A stretch of DNA of 64,000 nucleotides from Leptasterias polaris (Eukaryota; Echinodermata; Asteroidea; Forcipulatida; Asteriidae). Under the pieces are notes generated by a model. The model saw nothing but the letters and a program-made list of their open reading frames with translations. It did no database searches and had not been told where the DNA came from. This document shows, piece by piece, positions 36,072 to 47,145 of this stretch (the stretch's first letter is position 1; every line of letters begins with the position of its first letter). The stretch lies in assembly GCA_037783415.1 (NCBI GenBank), contig JAZGTN010000003.1, positions 6,176,501-6,240,500 of the forward strand. The letters run 5' to 3'. The translations under genes and the position numbers were made by a program.

Positions 36072-36486
36072 GGGGTCAATTTCAAAAGCCTTTTTTTTTT
36101 TCTGATAGTGAAGTGGCTCTTACCATAGTTTCTATAAGATAATCACTGCTTACTGTAAGCAAATCAAAAGGCACCCTAACTTGCCATTCGTTCTTGTAAG
36201 CAAATGACCGACGAAACAAGGCAAATCCATGCTATGTAAAGGAATAGGTCTCATACTTCAAAAACATAGCTTCACACACCTTGCAGGAAAATACTGAATG
36301 TTGAAGCGCCTTGAGCGTCACTGAGTGACGGATATGAGCACTATATAAGAAGCCACTTTTAAAAACTATTATTGTGAACATGCAAATGCACTGTCCAATC
36401 TTCTTGATCATTTATGAACTATACTTTAGCTTAAGCACATTTATCTGCTATAGTAAGCACATAAATTTGCTTATGAAATTGGACCC
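36072..36486. mobile_element. GGGCCCAATTTC-type element, longer variant
   Basis: GGGGTCAATTTCA to TGAAATTGGACCC. Contains a retroelement-tail-like block CGCCTTGAGCGTCACTGAGT (36310) ending CACTATATAAGAAGCC. Abuts copy 2 directly. Confidence 0.55.
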
Positions 36487-36655
36487 TGCACTAAGGTATA
36501 TTACTCAAAGTGACAGGTGAGAAGATATCATTTTTGCCAGGGCTAAACTTTGTGAATCTCGTGAAGTTGATATCAGTTAGTAACAAACCAGGAAGACCAG
36601 CAGTTGGGTGTTTTGGTCAACGTCTTGAGGTTCTACAGGGTGGCAGGAAACAACA

Positions 36656-36918
36656 TCATTCTGTTTTGGTGTCATCTGTCTTAGGTTCATCTTTACTGTC
36701 CTCCTTTTTGTCTTGGCTTTCCGTCGTCTTTTCTGTATTATCCTCTTCTTTGGTTTCACTGTCCCCTCCAGCCTCCTTTGGAGACCCGTCTTCCTTTACT
36801 GTCATCTCTCCAAGCTTCTCAGCGATTTCGTTTGCTGATTTCTCGGAGGAGTTTGCCACTTTGTCTGTAGTTTCTGCTGCTGTGTCCGAGGACTCTGGTT
36901 TCTCAGCGTCTTTTTTCT
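36656..36918 (-). CDS. RANBP1: RANBP1 terminal coding exon 6
   Basis: Residues 157-243. Low-complexity Glu/Lys/Thr tail containing the predicted export signal (residues 188-197) and ending DDTKTE-stop. Acceptor TTGTTCAG gives codon G|AG in phase with exon 5. Confidence 0.93.
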
Positions 36919-39900
36919 CTGAACAAATTCAAAAGAGAGAAAATTGATGAAGTTTTTGCTTTCTTCAATGAAGATTGAATGAAGTTTAAAGTATGTCTGT
37001 CGGATTTGTTCTTGATCTTTCTTGTATTTGGGGTTGGGGAGAAAAGTAATATAAAAAAATTATTAATTAGGTAAACCTTCTCTTGGTTTGACCATTAGAT
37101 AACATCAACTATGGTTTTGCATGATAGATTAACTTTACCAGCCTAAAATACGATATCATTTGGTGAATGAATAGAAAACATTACAAACATTTAAACACAT
37201 GTTTGCCAACCCGATCAATCAATGACTTCCCTGCACCGGCGCTCTTCCAACTGAGCTATCCAGACCTATGTTGGCGGTCTCCCTATTAGTCAATATATTT
37301 GTTTGGGGTTGCCAGTCAGAAGCCATACAACCATTAGCTGCCGTGTAGCCAGGGATCACACCCAAGTTTTTGATACAACCTGGGAAGCGGCAGCCAGGGG
37401 ATCACCTTTAGGGGATGCGACTTTGTCTTATTAAATATCAAGTAATAAACCACAAGGGAAACTGACTGGTTTATTACAAGTTATTATTCAATCACACCAG
37501 ACCGCCAGACTTGTCCAGACACAAGTTTACTGGCTCGTACTAAAAACACTGGCCTTGGGCCTGTGGTCAAGTGTTAATTTCGAGCCCTGAACATGGCTTA
37601 TTTCGGGTGGCCAGTCTACGCTACATGTAGCTCCCCTCAGTATTGAAAGTTGACAGAAAGTTGACAGAAAGTTGACTCGATTTGATCGAAGGGAACTAGT
37701 TTGTCAACTACAAATCCCTTGGGGAGCTAATATCAACAGTTCACTCTCAAACCATTATTTAAACTACATCATTCATTACTCAATGAGAATTTATTAAATC
37801 AGATAGACTTTGCGTTATATTTCTTTGAAAAAGGAAAAAAGAAAAGAAAAAGTATTTACCTTGCTCTGACAAAAGTTTCTGACATTCTTCAAATTTGTCC
37901 TTGAACTTTTGAGCATCTGAAATTTAAAAAGAGGTTTTTATTAAATATCTTTTATTGAATAAACAAACAGCAGAACAAATACCAGACATATCACCCACAC
38001 ACTAACCACTTTACGAGAATTTATATAATCTTTACCGCTGAACACTATTGGCTAAAATGTCGCCAAGACGATCTACTCGATCTTTAAATTTATCTAGGCT
38101 ATCGCCCAACTTTCTGGGAAATTATACCCAAGACTTGATCACATATTCTTGATCACTACATCAGAGCTCACTCCTGATGCTAACGCACTCTTCAATACGA
38201 TATGCGTACGAGGTTAAAATTTTGCATAAAATATAACAGGAACAAGGTTAAAATTAGACTCCACCGCGCGTCTTCCGCCCCTGGAAATTCGAGTTGTGTG
38301 TTTCCCTCCTCGCCTTCCTATTATTGTATGGAACATGGAGGAGAGAGCCAGACTAATAATAATGCATGCCTGTTTTAACTGGAAATAAACGATCGCAATC
38401 GCGATCACATTAAATCTAGCAATTATCAAGACTTGTCAAACAATTTTTCTTGTCAAACCGTGTGGGTGTAAAGTTATTTTTATAACTCAACAATTTTGTA
38501 ACACTTTTATCACAAATTGTATTGCAAATTTTGCTAGGCACTTTGTAAAATTGCATCGCAAATTGCGATGCGATACAAGGGAAATCGTTCCCTGACTTGC
38601 CTCCCATATGCCGAATACAGCGATAAACAATGGTGGCAGCCTATTTATCTCATGTAATTCTCGGTGAAAAAACCCCAGAGGAAAACAAATAAAAATGGGG
38701 ATAACACAATAAACAACCCAAAAAGGGATATTTTGAGCGTGTATTTCAGTAGGGATTGTGGGGGTTTTAATGTCAATTGATCGATGGACTAAAACCAAGA
38801 AGACATTTGAAGTTATTTTGAGCATTCATAAACATCCACCTTTATTCAGTTTGAAAAAGTTTGGCTGAAAATGACGTCATTCAGCATAAAGTGGTTAAAG
38901 AGAAGGATTCTGAGGTCAAATTCAGCTTTGTGATGCACTCATTTCCCAATACATCGAGTCTTTCGGAAAGTGTGGAAAAAAACATAATAATAAGTCTTAT
39001 TTCACAAATATCATTTTATTTGATACCCTTTGAAAAAACCCTATAACATTACATTATTGGGTGTCAAAAATATACACGTTGTACATTTCAGTCATGATAT
39101 TTGGTCATTGGAAAAAAGTTGGTAATTTTATCGAGTACAAGGGTTGACCTACATGTTCATCATGTACACATGGTGTAGGCTTATTCAGGCTGTTTTATCA
39201 CAATTTTTCAGTTTTTTCCAAAGGCAAAACAAATCGGAAATCAGACTCAAGTAGGAAGAGTATCATGTAATGTTTTCTTTGTCAAAAGGTCAAATTCAAT
39301 GCCGTTTTGATCGAAAATCATAGAAATTCCAAAAATGTACCGACCCATTTCTTAGAAATATAACGTCATTGGATGTTTTCGGATGTTAAAAAATTTTGCA
39401 CTGGAAGAGTAAAAAATACAATGGAATTTTGCAACATTTTAATGCGAGGTAAGAGTTTTTGTGATATTTGTTCCACCTTCATCAGGACTTGTGGCGTGTC
39501 GTGGCCGAGCGGTCTAGGTCACCGGACCTAAGCTCTGGTGTTTTCAGCAGCAGAGTGTGGGTTCGATACCCAGTCATGACACTTGTGCCCTTGAGCAAGG
39601 CACTTAACCATAATTGCTTCGAAAAAGTTGGGAAGGTAGTGCATTCTGCTCTACCAGACAGGCTCCTAGTGGATGATACCCATGCCTACATACTTAAGGA
39701 CTGTGAAGGGGGTAATCCTGTTTCAGCCGCAGGAGTAGGAGGCAACGTGCCCCTGGTGTCAATTGATTTGGGTCGATAGCCCAAATCAGTTATGTGTAGC
39801 CCTCACCTTGAGTGGCCGTCCGTGGCCTTGTGAGTTAGGCGATATCTCATAAAAATAATAAAAATAATAATAATAGTGTTTGCCCTTAAATTTTGCAGTG

Positions 39901-42900
39901 ACTCGCCAGCAAGACCAGTTAGCATATTATTTCACTAGTCCATCAGCTTTTCCAATAGTCCATACATAATGTAAAATTGGGAAGCCCTTGCCGACACTGA
40001 ACAAGCCAGACGGACAACTTGGAGAGTATTACGACTTGTCTTCGGGTGTTTTAACTAGCACTTGGTCAGCAGACCACATTTAAGGGAGAATGCTGGTTCA
40101 TCTACTGGAAAATCAGTGCATCACAAAACTAAATTTGACCTTCAACAGTGTTGTACAGAGTTATCCACACCGTGAGGGCTGTGCGCTTGCGCTACGCACC
40201 TGTTCAGTGTTTTGACAAACCCGCTACTCATATTTTTCACCTGCTACTTTAAAATCTGTGGACAACCCTGCCTTCAAGCCCCTCTTTAAAGGAATTATTA
40301 ACTTACTTTCAGCACTGCCGAAACGAATTGCTAGTGTTTCTGGTTTGGGTTCTTCATCAGCAAAATCGGCAGGAGTTGACCAGACCCACGCCCTTTCGCT
40401 GCCACAGTTGGGTTGAAGTTTCATGAACGATGTAACTACGGGTGAACAATGGTTTTAACATCAATGCACTAAAAATTCTGCAAAAATTGTATGTTTACAC
40501 AAGAGTAATTTTATGGTGGTTTAATTGGTAACTGTTGTGAATGTCCAGTTTGCGATAACTGCATGGTGTCATACAAATCATCAACTACAAGTGCCTGTTA
40601 TAAAATGTTTGGTAGAATTTGGAAACCAATGGAATACCAAGCTTCATGACCACTCGTTTGGTCCTGTAATGGCCAAACCAAAGTTCAGTCATTTCTGTGT
40701 CTGAATAGAGCATTTGGATCTCACAAAGCAGGGCAGAAAGTGTCAAAATAGTGCTGTTAAAAATGTTGAGTACACTTTATTGACCCTCATTTGGGTCTGT
40801 TGTTTGATCAACAATCTTCACACAAAATGACTGCAACATCTTTTTAATTGGAACTTACTTCCGCCAAACCTACATAAAGCAGGTAAATGTGGAGTTTTAA
40901 AAATTGAGGTTATTTCCAAACATTTTCCAGGCCTAGAATGTTCATCTTTGAGACGGCAAGGCCATTTTAATTTTGAAAAGGCAAATTCCATTGAAAAATC
41001 TCAAAGTCTATGGACAACTTTTGAGGGGGCACCAAGGCCAAGACCAGGGCAACAGAGGCCATGGCTTCCCTGGCCTCCCTGTAATTCCCAGCCTTGGCCC
41101 GGTGTCATAGAGAGCTCTTTACAGCTCTGTAAAGCAATGTTTGGTAAGTGCAACAAATTTATGCTTGTCAGAATAAAGTCACCAGCCGAAATACCACAGC
41201 ACATGTACCATTTTAACTACAATGATACTTATTAGGTAAAGGACGTCAGTGACTTTATCATCTTTTCATGAGCAACCAGTCTCAACCAGATTTATTAAAA
41301 ACTTAAATTTTCTCTACAACTTACTAAAATGATTTGCACAGATTTTCAGCGTCTTGTCTCTCCGCATGAGAATTCTAGATCTGCCTTGATTATTTTTGTG
41401 TTGAAGAATTTTGACGTCGCCTACACCTCTCTCTTTCCACTCTGGTGGGTCACTGTTGTTGTCGTATCTGTACAGTTTACTCCTCCTGAAAATTCAAATT
41501 TAAAATTGTAATAAAAATTGGTCAAACACAAAACAAAAACAAAATGAAACAATTAGAAATCTGCTCAAAAGAATTTTACAAAATATGTACATGTGAATGA
41601 ATATACAATGCACACTATTAACTGTAATTGTAATTTAAAGGGAAACATTTCTTTACTGTATTTGTACCATTAACCCTGCCAAATGGAGCAGGATTTATAG
41701 CCCCCCCCCCCCAAGTAAAAAGTCTCATCAGTCGTCAATACACTAATATCTGCCAGCTTCATGTACATATACCAAATTCTTTTGTTCATTGTACAGTGAG
41801 ACACTATATAACATTTTTTTGCATTTTTTGCATGATTTACATCTAGTATTCATAAGTGATACTGAAAAAAACTAAACATACTTCAGGAGGGTTAGCAAGA
41901 AACTGAGCAATGACAGAATTTGAGGATTATTTTTCTTACAATCTGAATATTTCCTCCTCATCATCTTCTAACGTCTTTGTCTCTACTTGCTCCAACCTGA
42001 CAATGGGCTCAAAGTGGATGTCAGGGCTGTGTGGTGGCTCTTCTGTCTGTATAGGTTGATAGAAAAAGTTGGTAATTACAACATCTACAGTAGCTTCAAT
42101 CTTAACTGCCACCATCGGCCATGATCCCCTGCCATTGCCAAGTCGACTGCGATGACCCATCAAAAAATACACATAGTGCAAAATGGTAAAAAGCTGCATA
42201 GCCTCTGAAAGTGATAAAAGAAAACTCATATACACATTATAAACAGGATACAAGCTAAACATTCTCAAACACTTTCATTGTTTTGGCCTCGGCAGCTCTT
42301 GAGTTGGCTTCGGTGGCCCCTGGAAATTTGACGAAGTCAAGACTGCAGTGGCCTACCCTTTTTTCAAAAAAATTTAAGGCCAAGCAACATGCAATGTATA
42401 TACTTCAATCTTCCTTTTCGTTTGCCAAGAACCCAAGGAGACTCTGTTTTGGCCAGGGGCCAGAGCCAAATTTCAAAGAGCCAAAAACTTGCTATGCACA
42501 GAAGAATCTTGTTCAGCAGAAATACAGTTAGGCTACCAGCCAGAATACAAAGAAATCCGCTAAGCAAACATGTTCTGCTTAACAGCTTTATGAAAATGGG
42601 CATAAAAAATGAGACATAAAAAATCTCAGTGTACGAACACAACCTAGACGGAATAACCTAGAGGGCCACTTGTTTGTAATCCTAAATAATGTTCACTCAG
42701 GAAGGTTCTCCACAGACTTTTTGGGGGGAGGACGGCATGACTTCATCAAAATGGCGCCCGTTGGTATGTGACGTCATCGGACGTGAAAGCCAAAAAAAAA
42801 ATCGAAATACAAAATAAACAATGCACATATGAGAAACAGAGCAGATTCAACATGGTGCATAATAATTATTACCGTGAAAGGGTCTAATCATGGAGGAATA

Positions 42901-44021
42901 AGAACACAAGGAGTTACAACGAACAGGAGATCAAACGTCCAAGGTCTGGTACCGCCACAGATAAAAGCGCAGTTGTAACGCACTTCCTAACCGCACGCGA
43001 CACGCCGCCTCTCTGTGTGCGCTTGCGCAGTATGGAGCCAAGATTAAAAGACTTGGAAGGGTGGCACGATCATTCATATCAAAATAGTACGATGTTTTTG
43101 AAAAAGTAAGATTTTTCATTCGTCCCCCCTAAAAATGCTCCACGACGCTCCACGTAAATGTCTGCACGAATGCGTAGACAAAGGGTTCACTGAGCAAACA
43201 CCGTAATTTTTAACCAGCCAAACTCGGCCAAAAGTTATCAACATCTCAGAAATATTCAAGTATATTTCCATTCAAGTATATTTCGCGCACGACGACCGAC
43301 TGTAGCATTTGCCCCCTCTGCCCTCCCATGATCCATTGCGATTCTGAATCGCGATAAACCTTATGCAACTGTTATCTGTCATTGGCATTGCTCTTTATTT
43401 TTTACAATATCTCCGAAACTGTTCATCCGATTTCCATATTTTTTTAAATGTAAGTAAGAAGAGAGAATGTTCCTGCCTGCTGTACAGTCAGTGTCATAGT
43501 TGTGAGTTGTACAAAACAAGAGTTATGATTTAATATATTTTGTTCTTTTTTTCGGGGCTGTGTGTGTGTGTGTGTGTTGGTACACGCGAAATCAACTTGA
43601 TGGGTGGAACTGCCTATACATTTTTAGGCTATAGTATTATTAATGCTAGCCTATGGACAGGCAAAGAATACAAATAAATTTGACCTAAATTAATTGAATA
43701 TGGCATTATAGCAAAAGTTTTGGAACCAAAGTTTTTATTATGTTACGTTCAAAACGTAGAGTTTACCAATAATAATAAACAATAACATTTTTGATAATTT
43801 GTTGATCAATACGAAACAATAACGTGTACATGTACAATGTACATGTGTGTATGACATGACAGATCTCAAAGTCTAAAGTCGTCATGTCAAGTGTTTCGCA
43901 ACTTCAGAATAAATTAAAATTAACAGAAATTTCGACTGTAATCATTTAAAATAACAACACACTACTGTTAAACAACACTTTTTCTAAAGTCTTAATGTCC
44001 ACAAACCTTGGTATCTGCCAT
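36656..44021 (-). CDS. RANBP1: Ran-binding protein 1 (six coding exons, 243 aa)
   Basis: Binds Ran-GTP in the cytoplasm and assists RanGAP in dissolving export complexes. The CDS joins, in transcript order, complements of 44007-44021, 41940-42046, 41325-41485, 40307-40435, 37860-37916 and 36656-36918. Every junction is GT-AG and the phases chain exactly to 732 nt including TAG... stop at 36656-36658. Residues about 18-160 form the Ran-binding domain: FEPIV, a DDEEEIF acid patch leading into RSKLYRY, EWKERG at 56-61, [18 protein letters not shown] at 109-113 and [12 protein letters not shown] from 138. These are the family signatures. The C-terminal tail is acidic and lysine-rich, and residues 188-197 ([10 protein letters not shown]) match the position and spacing of the vertebrate nuclear export signal. 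Length is close to the roughly 200 aa of vertebrate RANBP1, so it is not a fragment of the larger multi-domain RanBP2. Introns carry SINE and MITE copies. No clear poly(A) signal was found. Confidence 0.95.
37232..37324 (-). mobile_element. tRNA-like SINE, second family (copy 2)
   Basis: GGTCTGGATAGCTCAGTTGG on the minus strand and TTGGCGGTCTCCCTATTAG, matching 30540-30640. The B-box half is missing. Inside RANBP1 intron 5. Confidence 0.55.
37860..37916 (-). CDS. RANBP1: RANBP1 coding exon 5
   Basis: Residues 138-156, [19 protein letters not shown], the final helix of the Ran-binding domain. Acceptor TTTCAG, donor GTAAAT. Confidence 0.95.
39491..39877 (+). mobile_element. tRNA-Leu-derived SINE, full-length
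   Basis: A box TGGCCGAGCGG (39502-39512), B box GGTTCGATACC (39560-39570). The anticodon arm CCGGA-CCTAAGC-TCTGG forms five pairs with TAA in the loop, pointing to a tRNA-Leu(UAA) ancestor. A GAGCAAGGCACTTAACC block and body follow, then an (AAT)n tail. It lies in RANBP1 intron 4, antisense to the gene. A 103-residue frame here is repeat-derived. Confidence 0.92.
40307..40435 (-). CDS. RANBP1: RANBP1 coding exon 4
   Basis: Residues 95-137. [19 protein letters not shown] then [17 protein letters not shown], strongly family-specific. Donor GTAAGT splits the asparagine codon (A|AT) of AENAQKF. Confidence 0.95.
40928..41097 (+). mobile_element. CAGGCCTGGAA element (copy 2)
   Basis: CAGGCCTAGAATG through GGGGGCACCAAGGCCAAGAC to TAATTCCCAGCCTTGG, in RANBP1 intron 3. 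A decayed GGGCCC-type MITE seems to follow to about 41220. Confidence 0.7.
41325..41485 (-). CDS. RANBP1: RANBP1 coding exon 3
   Basis: Residues 41-94. Core of the Ran-binding domain: [34 protein letters not shown]. Acceptor TTTTCAG, donor GTAAGT. Confidence 0.95.
41940..42046 (-). CDS. RANBP1: RANBP1 coding exon 2
   Basis: Residues 6-40. Starts [16 protein letters not shown] after a TATACAG acceptor and ends in the acidic EDDEEEIFR stretch. Donor GTAAGA splits a leucine codon (TT|G). Confidence 0.92.
43559..43578 (+). repeat. (TG)n microsatellite
   Basis: About ten TG dinucleotides in RANBP1 intron 1. Confidence 0.9.
44007..44021 (-). CDS. RANBP1: RANBP1 coding exon 1
   Basis: Encodes MADTK, then donor GTTTGT. 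Very short, so chosen from its ATG, phase 0 and fit to the N-terminus of exon 2. This is the least secure exon of the gene. Confidence 0.65.
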
Positions 44022-44140
44022 GATGAATGTGATATTTGATGGATAGAACACTCGGTATTCCAATGAAAAATAGTAATAGTATCCGGACAATGTTCGTTCC
44101 CGCTTGCAAAATTGAATTGAACAAGAGAGGGCGCCATCAC
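44022..44140 (-). promoter_or_regulatory. probable RANBP1 5'UTR and proximal promoter
   Basis: Sequence immediately upstream of the RANBP1 start. It holds a TTCCCGC E2F-like heptamer at 44097-44103 (plus orientation) and no obvious TATA box. Mammalian Ranbp1 is known to be E2F-regulated. Applying that here is inference, because a heptamer is weak evidence. Confidence 0.3.
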
Positions 44141-44862
44141 TTAATGGTGTTGTATTTAATAATGTCACCCTGCCGAAAAGTCGTCGACCCGGCCTCTCTG
44201 ATCTTTCAGGTGGAAGTCTATCGTTTTATTAATAGAAGTTAATGCCGCATATTAGTGGCGACCATGCAAATTAAACATGGTTCTACCCCCAATTTCCTTC
44301 CTACATGCTTCTATTAAATTACTGAGGTGCAGGCACTTCGTCAACGGCATGCAAAAGAGCAAAAATCAGTTCTATGTCATGATTGTTTTAAGCTTTTTCG
44401 CTCCCCTTTAAACTTGCCCGCCCCCCGGCCTCAACCAACAAACTTTGTTGTTCTACCCCCGTTTTCCAAGTAGCAATTCATCCTAAACTAAAACTAAAAC
44501 AGAAAGTGTAAATGTAAACAAAAAATTATTCCAACAATACTTTCCTTTCAATAAAGTCAACTTAAATTTATTAGGCAAAATAACTTTCTCTTACATACAA
44601 CTAATGCTGCTTTAAAGGCTGGCATAAATTAAGGTTTAGCTAGAAATTCAGATTTTGTGATATCACAAAAACAAAGAGATTCTTGATTTTTCAAATGATT
44701 AACTTGGAATTAATGTAATTTGACATCATCATAAGAATGGTATTGTTTTAAGACTAGTGCCTTCTAAAACAAATTTAAAAACGTAGTCCTTGGCTCTTTT
44801 TATGAAACCCTGTAACCAAATGGAATACATCAAACTTGAGACCGTTGCCCTCCTCTCAAAAG

Positions 44863-45029
44863 CAGGCCTGGAATTTCATGTTTGAGAGGGCAAGGTCATT
44901 TTTCATTTTACAAAGGGCACTTCCATTGGAAAATCTTAAAATCTATGGGAAACTTTTCAAGGGGCACCAATGCAAGACCAAGGCAACAGAGACCATGGCC
45001 TCTGTAGCCTTTGTGTAATTCCAGGCCTG
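44863..45029 (+). mobile_element. CAGGCCTGGAA element (copy 3)
   Basis: The cleanest copy: CAGGCCTGGAATT and AATTCCAGGCCTG are perfect 13-bp inverted ends. 167 bp. Lies between FKBP6 and RANBP1. Confidence 0.85.
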
Positions 45030-45220
45030 CAAAAGATTATAAGCTTATTTTGAGAAGTCTTGTTACTTGTTACTTGTTATAATAATCCCCTTGCAGCCCA
45101 ATTTGGGCTAAACTGGGATGTTTGTGGAAAGTGACGTCAACAGTCAGGTGGATAAGGTGCCAAAGAAAAGAGAAAAGTGCACTATTTACAGGTGCAGAAA
45201 TAAGGAAAAGTATTTGTTGT

Positions 45221-45640
45221 TCAGAGAACAGTGTTGCCATACAGAGGCTGCATTACTCTGATGGCAGGGCTGGCTGCTGTTAAAAAGGCCTGTATGGATG
45301 GGGCTATGTGCAGAACAGCAGATGGTGGTAGCCTGTTCCAAACTGACATAGTTCTTGGGAAGAAAGCAAACTTGTATGCATTGATCGTTGGGATGATTAA
45401 AGAGGTGTATTTGAGTGGGTGATCAATTCGTTGTGAGATATGTGTAGCATGCTGAAAGCACTGTGGAAGTGTAATATTGACTAAGTTGTAGTGAATTTTG
45501 TAGTACAGAGTGCATTGTTGGATCAGACGGCGAGTGTGAAGTAGGTCCCAGTTTAATTTTTCTACAAGCGGTGTGATATGAGTTGTAGTTCGATAGTCAG
45601 AAAAGACAAATCTGGCAGCATTCTTCAAGTGAAAGTGTCA
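45221..45640 (-). pseudogene. LINE reverse-transcriptase C-terminal fragment
   Basis: KNAARFVFSDYRTTTHITPL, EKLNWDLLHTRRLIQQCTLY, YKIHY and FFPRTMSVWNRLPP are the C-terminal signature of CR1/L2-type non-LTR elements (RRAAR...W..L..RR...Y and R...WN.LP). An open frame of 135 aa, 5'-truncated as usual for LINEs, ends at 45221. No catalytic RT motif remains. Confidence 0.85.
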
Positions 45641-45710
45641 TGATAAGGCACATGTGATTAGTATACAAAAATGAGACCATTTTGAAGATCTGTGGCAGAA
45701 ACCTCGGTGT

Positions 45711-45909
45711 GAAATTTCATAAAACCTGTAAGCACAAAAACTTGCTAAGCACAGCAAAAAATTTGCTTAGCAAAAACAGGTACCCAGACAAACTTACATA
45801 AAGTATAAAGTTTACATTGTTTCAAATGGTGCCCCACTCATTTTTGGCTCGGCAAAGACATTTACTAAGAAGTAGTTTTTTTATTAAAAACTTTCTGAAA
45901 TTGGGCCCC
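45711..45909. mobile_element. GGGCCCAATTTC MITE (copy 4, diverged)
   Basis: TGTGAAATTTCATAAAACC to TTTCTGAAATTGGGCCC with TGCTAAGCA-type interior repeats. Confidence 0.6.
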
Positions 45910-47085
45910 TGTTGAATTATGTGGTTTCGTTCGTCCCTGCTCTGTGGACCCCACTTTTAATTAATTGGGTTTTCAGTCCCCACCTGAGGAAAGGGCAGAA
46001 TTTCCTCAACTGCAGTTGGGGTTTTCCTCCACCATCTAAAATTGAGATTTCTTCATCATCTTCTCTCTACAGGTGTCTTCAGACCTACAAGTTATACAAA
46101 GCAACTTGAGGCACTTTGGACGGTACCTCTTAGTTTCAATTCTAAATATAAAATGTTGTGCCCAAATATTAACTAAATCTCTACCCCTCTCTCCCTTCCC
46201 TTTATCATGGCCGCCTAAAAATGACAAAATAACCACGAAGCCTGTCAAAATGTTATTCTGCATATAGGCGCTTATTTTTGAGCGAGCAGCTCTGTTCAAT
46301 GTTCATGTGTTTACGAAAACAAGGGCAGTATCAAGGCTTGCATTTTTAAGACAGTAAAAGACAACAAATTGTTGAACAATATAAAGACAAACTTTCCTCA
46401 TTTGCTAGAGATTGGTTGAGGACATACTATCATATGAAAATTAATACCGGCCCAAGGGACAAAAATTACAGTTTTAATTTGTGCACATTAAAAAAACAAA
46501 AACGGTGGGATAAAATTAATATCTCCAAGTTCACTGTTTTGGACAAGTTTGATACTTTATTAATTGTCCAATACCCGACTGTGTAAAATGCAGTGTTTTT
46601 GCTAAAGATACAAAATTTGATATACTGGAGCTTTGTCAGGGACCAGTAAAATTTTGAGTTTTCCACAACCCCAAGCCAAACTAATACAAAGACAACACAG
46701 GGTGTCAAAACAGTGTCAAAGACCAAATTCTAGACGAGACTGAGACCAAGGGTCTGAGTTGCGAATCCATCAGAATCAACTTGTGGTAGGATAATCTTAA
46801 ACTGTTTCAAACACTACCGGTACTTAATAGCGGCAGTACAGTTTCCCATACATCTAACCACCAGTGATAGATAGTTTGTCCTAATGCATCCAATTTCATC
46901 AGCAGCACACCACAACTGCAGCCAACTATTCTTCAAAGCCGAGGCGGAAACTGGAGTTGTACATGCTGACATCATGCAAAGTTTCCTTGCCGAGGCTGCA
47001 TATTGTCATGCACAAGTTCAGAGTCCAATCAAATCCAACAAAATGGGAGTATGAAAGTTATACCCATCAGGGAGTTTGGAAGGAA
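45910..47085. other. FKBP6 downstream region
   Basis: Probably partly 3'UTR. No exon, RNA gene or repeat recognised except AT-rich tracts. Confidence 0.35.
46556..46561 (-). terminator. candidate FKBP6 poly(A) signal
   Basis: AATAAA on the minus strand about 525 nt past the stop. This motif is common in AT-rich DNA, so support is weak. Confidence 0.3.
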
Positions 47086-47145
47086 CTATTTCTCAGTGGT
47101 TTCCTCTTTCTTTGGTTTGTAGATCTTCAGGTACTTGTCCGAGTT
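47086..47145 (-). CDS. FKBP6: FKBP6 terminal coding exon 12
   Basis: Residues 459-477, NSDKYLKIYKPKKEETTEK-stop. Acceptor TTATTTCAG, phase 0 with exon 11. Confidence 0.68.
   Translation of the reverse strand, partial: NSDKYLKIYKPKKEETTEK

Noticed and set aside
36510..36947. 145-residue plus-strand Ser-rich frame
   Set aside because: Antisense shadow of the acidic RANBP1 terminal exon.
39468..39779. 103-residue plus-strand frame
   Set aside because: Entirely within the tRNA-Leu SINE.
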